This document shows, one piece after another, positions 22,513-33,808 of a DNA stretch of 64,000 nt (its first letter is position 1; each line of letters opens with the position of its first letter). A program made the translations under genes and the position numbers. The notes beneath the pieces were generated by a model that saw nothing but the letters and a program-made list of their open reading frames with translations, was not told where the DNA came from and searched no databases. The stretch is from Ilex aquifolium. Lineage: Eukaryota > Streptophyta > Magnoliopsida > Aquifoliales > Aquifoliaceae. The stretch lies in the NCBI GenBank assembly GCA_951799425.1, contig OX637394.1, forward strand, positions 5,219,501-5,283,500. Reading direction: 5' to 3'.

Positions 22513-23480
22513 AGTCTAAATTTTAGCATGGAAAATTCAGTTTTCTTGGTATTACAAAACCACGGAATTTCAGATTGGGAATTCTCAATTTGAATACCAT
22601 TATTTTCCTCTTCTACTTGGGTGAGGTCAGATATATTCTGTGTGTGAAAATTAATTTTATATATCTTGGTTTGATACAATAGTAATTTATGAAAGTTCTT
22701 ATTAGTCTAGATAGGGTCATAGAATAAGATCAACAAGGTGGCAAGTGGATCCATATATATGAATCAAAAAAAAAAAAATTACTAAATATATTTTCCATCA
22801 TAACCAAAACAATTTAATAAGGGTAATGATAGATGGTGATTATAATCAAAGTGTATTATAAGGAAGGAATATATAGCTTTTGATCATATAATAATGTGAA
22901 GAAAGGATCGGAATAATACCATGACTCCCATCATAAAATATCTACAGTAAACTCATCATGTTTTATTTTTTTATAGACCCGAGACTTGCATCGATTTAGA
23001 GATGATTAATAATCATTGCCTTCTTCATTACGCGATAAACCAACTCAAGAATAAAATTCTAATTTAAAAATATTTTGCCGTAGAAAAATCTCGTTATATT
23101 ATAAAGGTATGAGCTAGTGATATCTTTCAATAAATTAGGACTAAAACCGAGAAAAATGTGGTGACGCTAAACAACTGCTGATTTATACTAAGGAATGTTG
23201 CACATAATAACCAAATATTGGGGGATTATCTCAATTAATTACCGACAATAATTCAAGTTACTTTTCGGTTCAAACTTTGCCTAAATAGAAGGAGAAAAAG
23301 AAAAAGCAACTAGTTTTACTTAGCCTTGGTCCATTGGTGGGAGCCATTATTTGACTAGCCACCTCCTTCCTTTTTTCAAAGTACATCATTCATTATGTGT
23401 TGATACGATTTCTATATATATACAAAAATCTCACTTCAATTCGTAATAGGTGATTTGTCAAAAAAAAAATATTAGATGAG
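22513..23480. other. Intergenic, nothing recognised
   Basis: AT-rich sequence without coding signal. A SINE-like residue may lie around 23000-23160, where TCTTTCAATAAATTAGG and GAGCTAGTG words occur, but it lacks a clear tail. Confidence 0.3.
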
Positions 23481-23482
23481 AG

Positions 23483-23906
23483 AAGAAGTTTACGGTACTG
23501 AAAAAAAAAAAATTTGTAATGTACCATTATTATAAATTTTGTGATTTCTTTTATAAAATTTAATAATTATTTACAACTTTTGAGAGTCATTTACAAGTTT
23601 TAGATATCGTTTATAATTTTTTTGGTTCAAGTTATAATTTTTATGAGTCATTTATAATTTTTGTGAGTCATTTACAACTATTGAAGTTATTTATGATTGA
23701 TCCTAAAGTTGTAAGTAACTTTAAAAGTTATAAATGACTCACAAACGTTATAACTTGAATCACAAAATTAAAAATTATAATATAACCGAAAAAGTTGTAA
23801 ATTTGTTTGTTGTAAACAAACTTACAAATTTGTATCTCAACCCACAAAAATTATAAAACTTAACAGTATGATATCAATATTTTTTTTTTGGTACCGTAGT
23901 ATTCTC
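23483..23906. mobile_element. Palindromic foldback MITE, copy 1
   Basis: The left end (TTTACGGTACTGAAAAAA) and the reverse complement of the right end (ACTACGGTACCAAAAAAA) match. Inside, AAATGACTCACAAA-type words on the right are complementary to TTTGTGAGTCATTT words on the left, giving a long imperfect hairpin centred near ATGATTGATCC at 23700. No coding sequence. Confidence 0.6.
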
Positions 23907-23964
23907 CTAGACTAGATCTTACTCTCTAACAAAGGACTTGATTACGCTAACAAAGGACTTGATT

Positions 23965-24285
23965 ATGCTATCGGGAAAAAAAATTTGGACTTTCAAATTT
24001 TATTTACTTTAATGTATATTTTTATAACTTTTGTGGGTCATTTTATAACAAAAAAATAATAACTTTTGTGCATAATTTATCATTCTTGTGGGTATTTTTA
24101 TCACTGTTATGATAACTATTTTTATAATTTTTTGTGGTACTTGCGATTGATCCTAAACTTTTTAAGATCAATCACAAGTACGACAAAAGAATATTAGGAT
24201 TGATTGCAAGTACAACAAAAAATGATAAAAATAATTATCATAGCAGTCATAAAAATATCTACAAAAATAACAAAAATAATGAGTA
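23965..24285. mobile_element. Palindromic foldback MITE, copy 2
   Basis: A left-arm word TATGATAACTATTTTTATAA is mirrored on the right by ATAAAAATAATTATCATAGC, around a centre with GCGATTGATCC / GATCAATCACAAG. It has the same architecture and vocabulary as the elements at 31140 and 35010. Confidence 0.55.
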
Positions 24286-24958
24286 GTGCTATTTTCACTC
24301 CACAAATCTCCGTTCTTACCCCATTAAACTATAAATCATAAAATTACTAAGTTCACCATATTCTATACCTACCATATTAATAAAAAAACTTATCTCAATT
24401 TTCACATTTAGAATTTTTTTATATATCCATCTCATATGATCTATACACAAAATATATTTAACTAAATTCCACTTTGAGTTCCATTCATGCATATTGTTTC
24501 CACTATTGCCGTCCCGATTCCACTATGCACTTCTTTTTCTTTCTTTCTTAATTGTCGGTTGAAGAAATTTGCTGAGAAAAAGATATATTTCACACGCAAC
24601 AATCGGCTGCAGTAAGTATCCTAGAAGGAACATGGAATTTTTCTGGTAATACCAACCCCTATGCTATGACAGAAGCATGTTTATAGACTTCCATGAGTTT
24701 CAGCAGCCAGCGAATAGGCTACTACACCCCTATGAACCATCCTGTAGGCTGTAGCCCACATGTTTGATGTTAGGCCTCCATGACTTCTTCCATCCAAATG
24801 GTGAAAGAGTCAAAGAGCTTCTACCTCAATCTTTCTTATTTTCATCGTAACATGATGACTATGGTTGAATGCATTAAAAAGGTAGATAGGGAGAAGACAG
24901 ATATTGGTACATTCTTTTACTTGTGGACTTTTCAGAAACCATTTGCGCGTTTGAGATC
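24286..24958. other. Intergenic, nothing recognised
   Basis: AT-rich sequence. A 67-residue frame at 24780-24983 runs into the poly-T tract and has no recognisable motif. Confidence 0.3.
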
Positions 24959-24960
24959 TT

Positions 24961-25125
24961 TATTTTTTTTTTTTTTTTTTTGACAAGAAACACACAACAC
25001 ACACAGGACCACTATTACATTGCCACTTAAAGTGGTAGTGGAGTAGGGCCTTATATACACACAAACTCACCCCAAGGCTATCGATGTGGGATAGCCCCAG
25101 TCCCAACATTGTCGTCACAGATCTT
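24961..25125 (-). repeat. Possible retroposon end with poly(A) tail
   Basis: A poly-T run (24962-24982) is followed by sequence which, on the minus strand, contains GGACTGGGGCTATCCCACAT and TATATAAGGCCC before the tail. CCCACATCGA words are common near the start of plant LTR and TRIM elements, but no paired LTR is present. The type is unresolved. Confidence 0.3.
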
Positions 25126-25198
25126 TATCCCCTTGTTTATGGAAAAGATTACCAATTTTCAATGTGTCATGTGTCTATATAGTTCCAATATAGACATA

Positions 25199-25851
25199 CT
25201 AGTTATTGTCTATTTGCTTGTGCTTGAAGATACAAAGTAGTAAAAAATGATAAACAATAAACAAATTTGTATTCATATCCAAAATCAAATCACAAACATA
25301 TAGGAGAAATAAATGAATTTAAACATCGGTTGTAGTGGAGATAAGAGGAGGTGGTGGTGGTAGGAGATGGTGACGGTTGTGGTGGGTGGTAATGACTGTG
25401 GTGGCAGTGGTGGCTGCTGCGATAGTGGTGGTGGCGGCCATGGTGATGGCCATGGTGACGGTGGCGATGACGGTGGTGGCGATGGTGACGGCGATAGTGG
25501 TGGTGGTGGTGGCGGCGGGCGGCGACGACGATGGTGATGAGGTGGTGGCGGCGATAGTAGCGGCGGCGACGGTGGTGGTAGAGGTAGTGGTGGTGGTAGA
25601 GGTAGTGGTGGAGTGATTTCAAACATTTTTTTTTCTTTTAAAGTACTTATGAGAAATAATTTCTAGAAATACTTTTAAAAAGTCACTTCAAACACACCTT
25701 TAAGAGTCTATTTTTCCTATTAATTTTAGGGTGTTAATATTAGTCGTTAGATTAACTATAAAATAAAATTTAAAGCGATTTGAATCGCGAAAAGCAAAGT
25801 CATTTTATTTATCTTTTGAAATTTGAATTGCAAGTTACTTTATTATATAGA
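25199..25851 (-). mobile_element. Non-autonomous Helitron with GGT-rich minisatellite core (copy A)
   Basis: On the minus strand it begins TCTATATAATAAAGTAACTT, a plant Helitron-type 5' end, and ends in CTAG, inserted between A and T. The outer ~100 bp at each side match the Helitron at 59275-60413, including CAATAAACAAATTTGTA on one side and CACTTTTAAAAAG-type words on the other. The core (about 25340-25615) is a GGTGGTGGC-like minisatellite. All frames through the core are low-complexity Pro-, His- or Val/Met-rich translations and should not be annotated as genes. Confidence 0.65.
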
Positions 25852-26570
25852 TTGGAACTAAAATTTCAAAGTGAGACGAGGTGAATAGAGATATAAATAT
25901 AGATTAAATGCATCGTGCATCGAATCAAGTTACTCGACTCGGTTCGAATAAGATTAAGTTCTAGCTTGATTAATTTTTTAAACGAACTGAACCTAAACAA
26001 TTTTTTAAGTTCATTAGGTTCGATTCAAACTTACAAAGTTTGACTTTTTTATATATAAAATAGTCGAATTATTAGGATTCGACTCATTTTTTGAACAAGT
26101 CAAAGTCAAACTTAAATTATATTTTAAACTCGTTTAAAAAAACGAACTAAACAGACGCTTACAAAATTCGACTTGATAACGGTCCTAAATTCGTGCATGA
26201 TAGCAAATAATTAAATATTAATAGGTTCATAAATGAAATGTCAAATTCAATTTGGTAAGTAGTATTTCTCTCTAATTTAACATGCCACGTGTGCAGCTTT
26301 CCTTCCGACTGACAGATACACATGTCCAGTTGACCTTCTCCTCAAGCACCGTTCTCAGTTCCAGAGAACAACAAATAGAGCCCCCCACACTGTAACACTC
26401 CCTCAGCTGCACTAAGAGCATGCATGAGTGAGGTGTCCCAAACAACACAAGATGCCAGCTGTGCTGCCCTGGATTCTGTAGTCGCATACACATAGGACCA
26501 CCGTAGATCCCACCACAAAAACACGCACTTCACACAGTTAACACCCCCTATAACCCACCTTCATCATCAT
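25852..26570. other. Upstream region of the PUB9-like gene
   Basis: The AT-rich left part contains GTTCGAATAAGATTAAG-type words and no gene. From 26280 to 26570 the DNA is less AT-rich and contains CCACGTG near 26285, a G-box-type word; this may be distal promoter. Open frames on the minus strand here have no recognisable domain. Confidence 0.35.
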
Positions 26571-26579
26571 TCTCCTACT

Positions 26580-26632
26580 ATACACCCCTACCCCTACCCC
26601 CCACCCCCACCCCCACCCCCACCCCCACCAGT
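26580..26632. repeat. C-rich (CCCCCA)n tract upstream of the PUB9-like gene
   Basis: CCCCTACCCC then repeated CCCCCA units over about 50 bp. The minus strand carries at least six runs of five guanines in close succession, which could form a G-quadruplex, while the plus strand could form an i-motif. It lies about 140-190 bp upstream of the start codon, within the likely promoter or leader. Confidence 0.85.
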
Positions 26633-26771
26633 TGTGTATTTTAGAGAGAGACACAAAAGCAGAGATGAAAGTGAGGGCACTCTCACGTACCCTGTTTGGC
26701 CATTGATGGCAATTTCACTCGTTCTTTTTTGATTGAATATTTTTTTTTTTTTGTAAAGAATTGAATTGATA

Positions 26772-28955
26772 ATGGCGAAAACAGGGTTGATAGAGAAAGA
26801 TCCGGTGATGGTGGCGAAGGCGGCGGAGTTGAAGAAAGAGTTGCAGAGACTGGTGAGGGCAATTGTGGACGATGATGATTTGAATATCGAAACTATTGAT
26901 CGAGCCAATCAGGCACTTTGTGGATTAAAGGACTTGAAGTTGAAGAGATCTTTGTCTCTGAAGCTTCATGAGGCGGTGGGATTTCCTGATGAGTTTCGGT
27001 GCCCGCTTTCCAAGGAGCTCATGAGGGATCCTGTTATTGTGGCCACTGGTCAGGTTTGTATTCTCACAATTGGGGTTTTGATGTTGAGTCTTTCATGGAC
27101 AGGTTCAAAGAACCTATAGCTTCACAATTACAATTGAGCTAGTATATGATGATACAATAGATGATGGTATAACAGAGATGGCCTGGGTAGAGAACAATTG
27201 CAGAACAAGATTCATATTACCATCCTACTTTATGTTGTATGTGGTGAATTGAATTCGTTTTGTAAATTTAACTCTTCTTTTTGAAGGGATTTTTTTTTTT
27301 TTTCTCAATGAGATTTGGTGGAATATAAGGGTTCTCGAGGTTTCCACTGTCTCTGAGACTTGAATTTCACTATGGCCTCTTTGTTTCTTTTGAATTTAGT
27401 GTGTTAAATGTGTAAGTGAGTGTAATTTTGAAGGGATTTCTTGAGTGGTAACAAATTAGTTCTTGTGAAACTTAATTGCTGAAATCCGTTAATCAGAATG
27501 CTACTGTGTTTTGTATTATATACACCCCCTTTGTTTGGTGAATTTCATTGTTATCTTACTTTTATCATTTTAATTTTGAATGTTAATGACTTGTAAAGTG
27601 GGATAGATCCTTAATTCATACTCTTTAGTCTCTATTGTAGGAAGGATTTGTTTTTTTTTTCTTTTACAGCGATTATTTGACAGACATTTCTCGGTGGCCT
27701 TGATTATATTGTAGGCATTATGTTCTGTTGTCCTGTAATTGCCATTTCTTCTTAATAAATATGCATCCTTTGGTGAAAATAGGGCATTTTGTGGTTTCCT
27801 GTGTTTTCAATACCTGTTGGTTCTTTGAGACTTCTGCTGTTATTGATTATTTGTGTTTCAATTATCCAGACTTATGATAAGCCCTTCATTCAGAAATGGT
27901 TAAAAGCGGGGAACAGGACATGCCCTATAACCCAACAAGTGCTTTCGCATACAGTTCTTACGCCTAATATCTTGATTCGGGAAATGATATCACAATGGTG
28001 CAAGAACCAAGGGATCTCATTGCCAGATCGTGTTCAGTATTCCAATGAGGATGGGATAACTGAAGCGGATCGGGATCATTTTCTGTCTTTGCTTGAAAAG
28101 ATGTGTTCAACACTTGCTGATCAGAAGGAAGCTGCAAGGGAATTGAGATTGTTGACAAAGAGGATGCCCTCATTCCGAGCACTGTTTGGAGAGTCTATTG
28201 ATGCTATACCTCAACTGCTTAATCCGCTGTCACAAAGCAATTCTCAAAATAACATTCACCCTGATCTCCAAGAAGATTTGATTACAACAGTTCTGAATCT
28301 CTCAATCCATGACAATAATAAAAAGCTTGTTGCTGAGACCCCCATGGCTATTCCTCTTCTTATGAATGCATTGAGATCAGGAACAATTGAAACAAGGAGC
28401 AATGCTGCTGCTGCCCTATTCACTTTATCAGCTCTTGACTCCAATAAAGCCCTTATAGGGAAATGCGGTGCCCTAAAACCCCTTATTGATCTCTTAGATG
28501 AGGGGCATGCATTGGCTATGAAAGATGTAGCTTCAGCAATTTTTAACCTCTGTATTTTCCATGAGAATAAAGCGAGAGCTGCAAAGGAAGGTGCGGTGAG
28601 GGTGATCCTTGAAAAAATCAAGAACCGAATGCATGTTGATGAGTTATTGGCTATCCTTGCTATGCTTTCAACCAATCAAAAATCTATTGAGGAAATGGGA
28701 GAGCTTGGGGCTGTTCCATGCTTGCTTAGCATACTGAGGGAGAGCTCTTGTTCTCGCAGCAAGGAGAATTGTATTGCAATCCTCTATAATATCTGTTTTG
28801 GTGATAGGACAAAGTGGAAGGAGATAAGGGAGGAAGAGAATACTTATTGTACAATATCTCAGCTTGCTCAAAATGGGACTTCGAGGGCCAAGAGGAAGGC
28901 CAGTGGCATTCTTGACAGACTTAACCGGGTTGTCAATCTTACCCATACTGCATGA
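26772..28955 (+). CDS. PUB9: U-box / armadillo-repeat E3 ubiquitin ligase, PUB9-like
   Basis: Two exons: 26772-27053 and 27870-28955, joined across an 816-bp GT-AG intron (CAG|GTTTGT ... TCCAG|ACTTAT), giving 455 residues. The N-terminal helical part (1-70) opens MAKTGLIEKDPVMVAKAAEL. The U-box spans about residues 70-145: FPDEFRCPLSKELMRDPVIV, then across the splice ATGQ|TYDKPFIQKWL and CPITQQVLSHT. It is the E2-docking fold of a ubiquitin ligase and, unlike a RING, needs no zinc. Armadillo repeats fill about 185-440 (for example NAAAALFTLSALDSNK, AIFNLCIFHENKARA, GAVPCLLSIL) and would bind substrates. The intron splits the U-box. Length and sequence fit Arabidopsis PUB9 and relatives, some of which are reported to interact with S-domain receptor kinases; the substrate here is unknown. 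The ATG at 26772 is preferred over the in-frame TTG at 26766. Confidence 0.92.
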
Positions 28956-29890
28956 TGCAGCACTCGAGCACAAAATCTGTAAATTCTACATCTTCTAGCT
29001 TTTCCATCTTTTATTTACTTTACGGGCATCTTGTGGTCATTCTCAACCTCCATATTGTATATTCTATTTCCTCACCAGAGTTTCAATCTCGGGTTTATGA
29101 GTTATAGTCACCGTAAATAATTACGAAAGAAACTTGATTTCTAAGATCCTCCCTTTTATATAATTCATGCACATGGCTCACTTGTAGATTACTTGAACTA
29201 TACATGATGCATTAGTGCCGGCTCTTTTCATTGTTTACTAGCAACAGTTCTAATTTATAGGACCATCTCTACTGGTTTGCTCACATGGCTCACCTGTTAG
29301 TTGCTTGAACTTCACTTGCAAAAACGGGTGGTGATTCTTTTATTCATACGAAAGCAACAATTTATAATTGTTATTTAAATTTTTCCTGCTAAGATATTCA
29401 TATTCCTCTGATTTTGTCCACTGCTACACCTACACACTCCACATGGCTTATTTGGAAGTTATGTCTGAGTTTTACTTGGATTAGTTACTTGTTTGTTAGT
29501 GCTAAGTGCAACTTCTTACTGTACTTGAACTTTACTCAGGTTTTGACCTAAGAGAGAATAAAGCCAAACCCTGTTACCCTAGGAATAATTCGTGGATAAT
29601 TGAATGAATGGTCGAGGAATGGGTCCAATGCACAATGGGAAGAATGTGTCCATATTGAATGGTACTGTGATGTCTGCTGTTGTGGTCCATCCAAAATGCC
29701 AGCCAAACTTTTTGTGAAGTTCTTAATGGAACAGTTGCTACCAAGCCTTTATCAGTATATTGGGCACGGCCATGGGCATGTCATGATCTTAAAGCTTTTT
29801 CTTTTTTTAATATGGTAGTGGATTTATTAATTAAAACACTTTTTGTCATAAAGAAAGATAAAAATCTTTGCCTTGCCCCTTTAGATAATG
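28956..29890. other. 3' flank of the PUB9-like gene
   Basis: Probably holds the 3' untranslated region. Two related stretches repeat the word ACATGGCTCACTTGTAG (near 29172) and ACATGGCTCACCTGTTAG (near 29284), suggesting an old local duplication. No gene recognised. Confidence 0.35.
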
Positions 29891-29894
29891 TTTA

Positions 29895-30110
29895 ACATTC
29901 TCAATGGATAGACAAGTTGATCAAGAGTCCACTTTATAGTACGAGAGGTCTGTGTTCGAGTCTTCTCTTGGGGATATTCTTAGGTATATCTTAGTAATTG
30001 TTCGGTAAATGTGGGAAGGAGAAACTGCATGTGCTTAGAGGAGAATTAGGCAGGTACTGTAAGGGATTTGAATATCTCATAGGTAGCTCAAAAAAGGAAA
30101 GAAGGACTAA
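29895..30110 (+). mobile_element. Possible tRNA-derived SINE of a second type
   Basis: A box-A-like GATAGACAAGTTGATCAAGA is followed about 35 bp later by a box-B-like TCTGTGTTCGAGTCTTC, the spacing expected of a tRNA-type pol III promoter. An A/G-rich end lies near 30090-30105. The body does not match the three SINE copies at 22290, 33150 and 33605. Confidence 0.35.
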
Positions 30111-31135
30111 TGTCTAACTTCTTTAGACCTTAGAATGAGTGCATTTTTGAATATTTACAATATTATTTAATGGAAGCTGAGAGGGGGGGATGTTGATATC
30201 TCAAAGAATTTAGATGGGTGTTCTATGATCCTTTGATGCCATGTGGTACAATCAGATTTTTCATATAAATTCCTAGTGAATTTGTCGGGTACTTACAGTG
30301 GTTGATGTCCACACACGTCACACAGTGGTCCTCATAATGGCCACTACCATCCATGGAATTGCAATAGGTAGATAGTTGGATTTGCTTGATTGATACAGAC
30401 TGTAGCTATGACCTATGGTAGTAGGGGGTTTTTCTTCAGTTTTAATAATAGAAGTTCCAAGTGAGACACTCCTCCTCCTCCTCCTTGTGTTATTGGCTTG
30501 GCATGGGATTGTGAAAATCACATCTAGATAGTGAACGTTGAGTTTTAATAAATTTCTTTATTTACTGAGTGGGAGAAGATTTGAATACGAGATTTTTGGA
30601 TAGCATGCGATACTTTGTCATCGGATAAAACCGTGGTTCTAACTTGGTATGAAATTCTCTTGAGTGTTAATATTGTTTCCATTTCAAACGTGAAGGTGAT
30701 GGTTATGGCGTTACGCTCTTAATTTAGGAATCCAACCCTCTATGAAAAAATACACCTTTTTTTAACTATCTTCATTAACAAACCAAAACTTTACTCGGAG
30801 AGAGAAAGGGGCATCATGCCACTGATGCCAGGGTAGTAGGCCCCATCCCTCCCATGATTATGTTTGAATAATGTGCTTTCTTTCAATCATAGCGTTTTGT
30901 GCAAGGAATGCATATTTTGGCGGTTTATCTCCAGAATAATGGCGTGGATATCATATTTGTGTATTATCTCTTTTATACCATTTGATGCGATACAATCAAA
31001 ATTATTAAATATTTAATAAATTTTGTAAAATTTATTAATTTGACGGTCTATATTGAAGTGGTGTAAAAAAATGGTGTAGCATTGTTGTTATCTCTATCAT
31101 GCATCTAAATCATATATATGAGAAGTCTTGACTAC
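30111..31135. other. Intergenic, nothing recognised
   Basis: AT-rich sequence with short frames only. A box-B-like word near 30577 is not supported by a tail. Confidence 0.3.
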
Positions 31136-31139
31136 AATA

Positions 31140-31345
31140 CTAGAAAAAAAAAATATTCGGCCGTATCTTTAAATTTTATTATTTTAATGAATATTTTTTA
31201 TAATTTTTTGGATAATTTATCACTTTTCTCAATATTTTTATTATTTTTGTATGTATTTTTATCATTATTATGATAATTATTTTTACCAAGTAAGCTCGAT
31301 TGCAAGTATCACAAAAATAGTAAAAATAATTATTATAATAATATC
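31140..31345. mobile_element. Palindromic foldback MITE, copy 3
   Basis: TTATTATGATAATTATTTTTAC on the left faces GTAAAAATAATTATTATAA on the right, around a GCTCGATTGCAAGTA centre. The vocabulary is shared with the elements at 23965 and 35010. Confidence 0.5.
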
Positions 31346-31526
31346 TTGTGCCTTCTCCAATATTTGCTTGTTCCTGGACTAAATAATCACCTACTCTAAA
31401 ACGTGTAGCAACGTAATACGTAATTATTATATCATATTGAAAATAATTGCAAGCAATAGATTATTTTCTATTGATCTTGTAAAAATAATAAACTATAAAA
31501 AAAAATTATGCATATCTTATTTTAAT

Positions 31527-32921
31527 GGGTAAATTACACTGACACCCCCTGACTTTTTGGTTTATTACACGGACACCCCTGACTTTTGACAAATGACACC
31601 AAACTCCCTTGACATTTAAAACTTATAACAGTTACACCCCTTCTAACTAACGGACGTTAAACTTGTTAACAGTCAAAGCTGAGGTCATCAATCATAATTC
31701 TCAAAATACCAAAAATACCCTCCAAATTTATCCAACCTCTCATTTATTTTTTTAATCTATATATGAAATATATATATATAATTTCTAAATACATTACATT
31801 AATAAATAAAATATTAATTTTTTTTTGTTTATTAAATAATATTTGGTACTATTAGTACAATTTTAAAAATAATCAATTTTTTAAAACCTTAATAATTACC
31901 TAATCCAATTATCTCATATTAAATTTATTCTTGCCACCATCACCACCAGTTCCACCACCAGTTCTGCCACCATCACCACTGCCTAAATCTAACCACCGCA
32001 ATAGTGCTGCCACCCAACACATCCAAACACCACCAGCACACAGAGAGAGAGAGAGAGAGAACAGAGACAGAGGGAGAGAGAAACCACCACCACCACCACC
32101 TCCTCCTCCTCCTACGGTGGGTTTCGGAAATCCAACACCACCGCCACCACTGTGGTGGGTTTCGGAAACCACCCAGACACCAACCACCACCAAACCAAAT
32201 CGAACCCAACAAATCAAACCCCAAAATCAAACCACTAGTAAATTCGAACCCAACAACCACCTCCTCCTCCTCCTCCTCCTCCTCTTACGGTGGGTTTTAG
32301 AATTCCAACACCACCGCCACCACTGCGGTGGGTTTCGGAAACCACCCAGACACCTACCACCACCAAACCAAATCGAACCCCAGAAATCGAACCCCAAATC
32401 GAAGGGGCATAAATCGAACCCACACCGCAAAACCCACCGAAGAAACCCAACAAATCGAATCCACATCCTCTCTCTCTCTCTCTGCCTGTGTGTATATATA
32501 TGTATGTATATACATATATACACACACATGCACACACATAGATGGACTGAGGGAGAGAGAGAAGATTGATGATTGGGATCGTTGGAGAGAGAGAGAGAGA
32601 GAGAGGGATTGGGGTTTGGGTTTGGGTTCGCTGGTGAGAGAGAGAGAGAGAGAGAGAGATTGGGGTTTGGGTTTAGGTTTGTGTTAAACAAAGGGGCAAA
32701 GGTTTGGGTTTGGGTTGGGTTAAACAGAGGGGCAAAGTTATCTTTTTATTAGGAGAGTTAACTCCGTCTAACTATTGGGGTCTTAGTGTCATTTGTTAAA
32801 AGTCAGGGGATGTTCGTGTAATAAACCAAAAAGTCAGGGGGTGTCAGTGTAATAAACCAAAAAGTCAGGGGGTGTCTGTGTAATAAACCAAAAAGTCAGG
32901 GGGTGTCAGTGTAATTTACCC
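31527..32921. mobile_element. Non-autonomous MULE with exact 9-bp target duplication
   Basis: The ends are GGGTAAATTACACTGACACC on the left and its reverse complement on the right. An exact TATTTTAAT duplication lies at 31518-31526 and 32922-32930, diagnostic of Mutator-like transposition. The right inverted repeat contains about three tandem units of a ~38-bp block (AACCAAAAAGTCAGGGGGTG) against fewer on the left. The interior is low complexity: CCACCA and CCT repeats, an internal duplication containing GGTGGGTTTCGGAAA (near 32115 and 32290 in related form), GA microsatellites and TTTGGG repeats. The many open frames through it are repeat translations, not genes. Confidence 0.88.
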
Positions 32922-33149
32922 TATTTTAATTAATAAAAAATAAAAAGTATAATTTTCCGGCACCGTTATTTAATTAAACCCCTCTGAGAAACGGTCAACA
33001 CAAGCTAAATAAAATAGGCAAAAGAAGTGGGTGGGTGGGTGTAGAAAGTAAAACATCATTGATCGAAATAGGGAAATTCAAATTGTTGCCTTTTCTGTGT
33101 AATTAATACTTTAATTGTGCTTGATTTGACAAGATACCTAGCTAGGTAG

Positions 33150-33352
33150 GATTGCTTTTATGCGTTAGAGACGTAAATTCGGTCATTTTAAGTTGAATCT
33201 TATTAATCATTTAAGATGATTTATTCTTGATAAATATCTTAATTTCGGTGTAAATAATTTATCTTTGATTGGACTGGTCAGAGAATTAGTTGAGATGCAT
33301 ATAAACTGGTCTAAATACTACTCACCGTTGAAACCAAAAAAATGTTATTCGA
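33150..33352 (+). mobile_element. tRNA-derived SINE, copy 2
   Basis: Body and 3' part match the SINE at 33605 and 22290: ATTTCGGTGTAAATAATTTA, GAATTAGTTGAGATGCATAT, then ACCGTTGAAACCAAAAAAAT. The 5' box region is eroded. Confidence 0.5.
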
Positions 33353-33604
33353 AATTCAAATTTAAAGTAGGGTGAAATATAACTCTTGAATCTTTAAAAA
33401 AAAATAAAATTTGACTATTGATGATTTGAGTAAAGGTTCAAGCCTCTTTTATTTGAGTTTCTCTTAATTTGATATGAATTTGAATGTAAAATTAGAGAAA
33501 GTTTTTGAACTATTTTTACCCAAAATTACATTTGAGTCTAAAAAAGTGTAACAGTTGGAGATGCTCTTATATAAAAAATTATTGATTTCTAATTCCAAGG
33601 GATA

Positions 33605-33808
33605 ATTTAAGTGATAATAAGGACGAACTATACACTTAGATACCCTGAGTTTGAATCTTAGAAATTCAGATGTCCATGAGAGATTTATCTCTCATGAATA
33701 CCTTAGTCCCGGTATAAATGACCTACCTTTTATGGAACTAAATAGAAGATTAGTCGAAGTGCGCATAAGTTAGCATAAATATTCTTGATCATTGAAAAAA
33801 AAAAAGTT
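33605..33808 (+). mobile_element. tRNA-derived SINE, copy 3
   Basis: Contains a box-B-like GAGTTTGAATCTTAG, TAGTCCCGGTATAAATGACC, AGATTAGTCGAAGTGCGCAT and an A tail at about 33796-33807. It is the best preserved of the three copies. Confidence 0.6.

Noticed and set aside
25285..25626. Open frames of 79-113 residues in the GGT-rich block
   Set aside because: Pro-, His- and Val/Met-rich translations of a minisatellite inside a Helitron, open in several frames and on both strands.
26272..26533. Minus-strand frames upstream of the PUB9-like gene
   Set aside because: Overlap each other in different frames with no domain; likely promoter DNA.
31909..32691. Frames of up to 212 residues, Pro/Thr- or Gly/Trp-rich
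   Set aside because: Translations of CCA, CCT and GA repeats inside a non-autonomous MULE.
32610..32725. TTTGGG repeats as possible interstitial telomere
   Set aside because: The plant telomere unit is TTTAGGG; here the unit is TTTGGG with GA repeats between, within a transposon interior.
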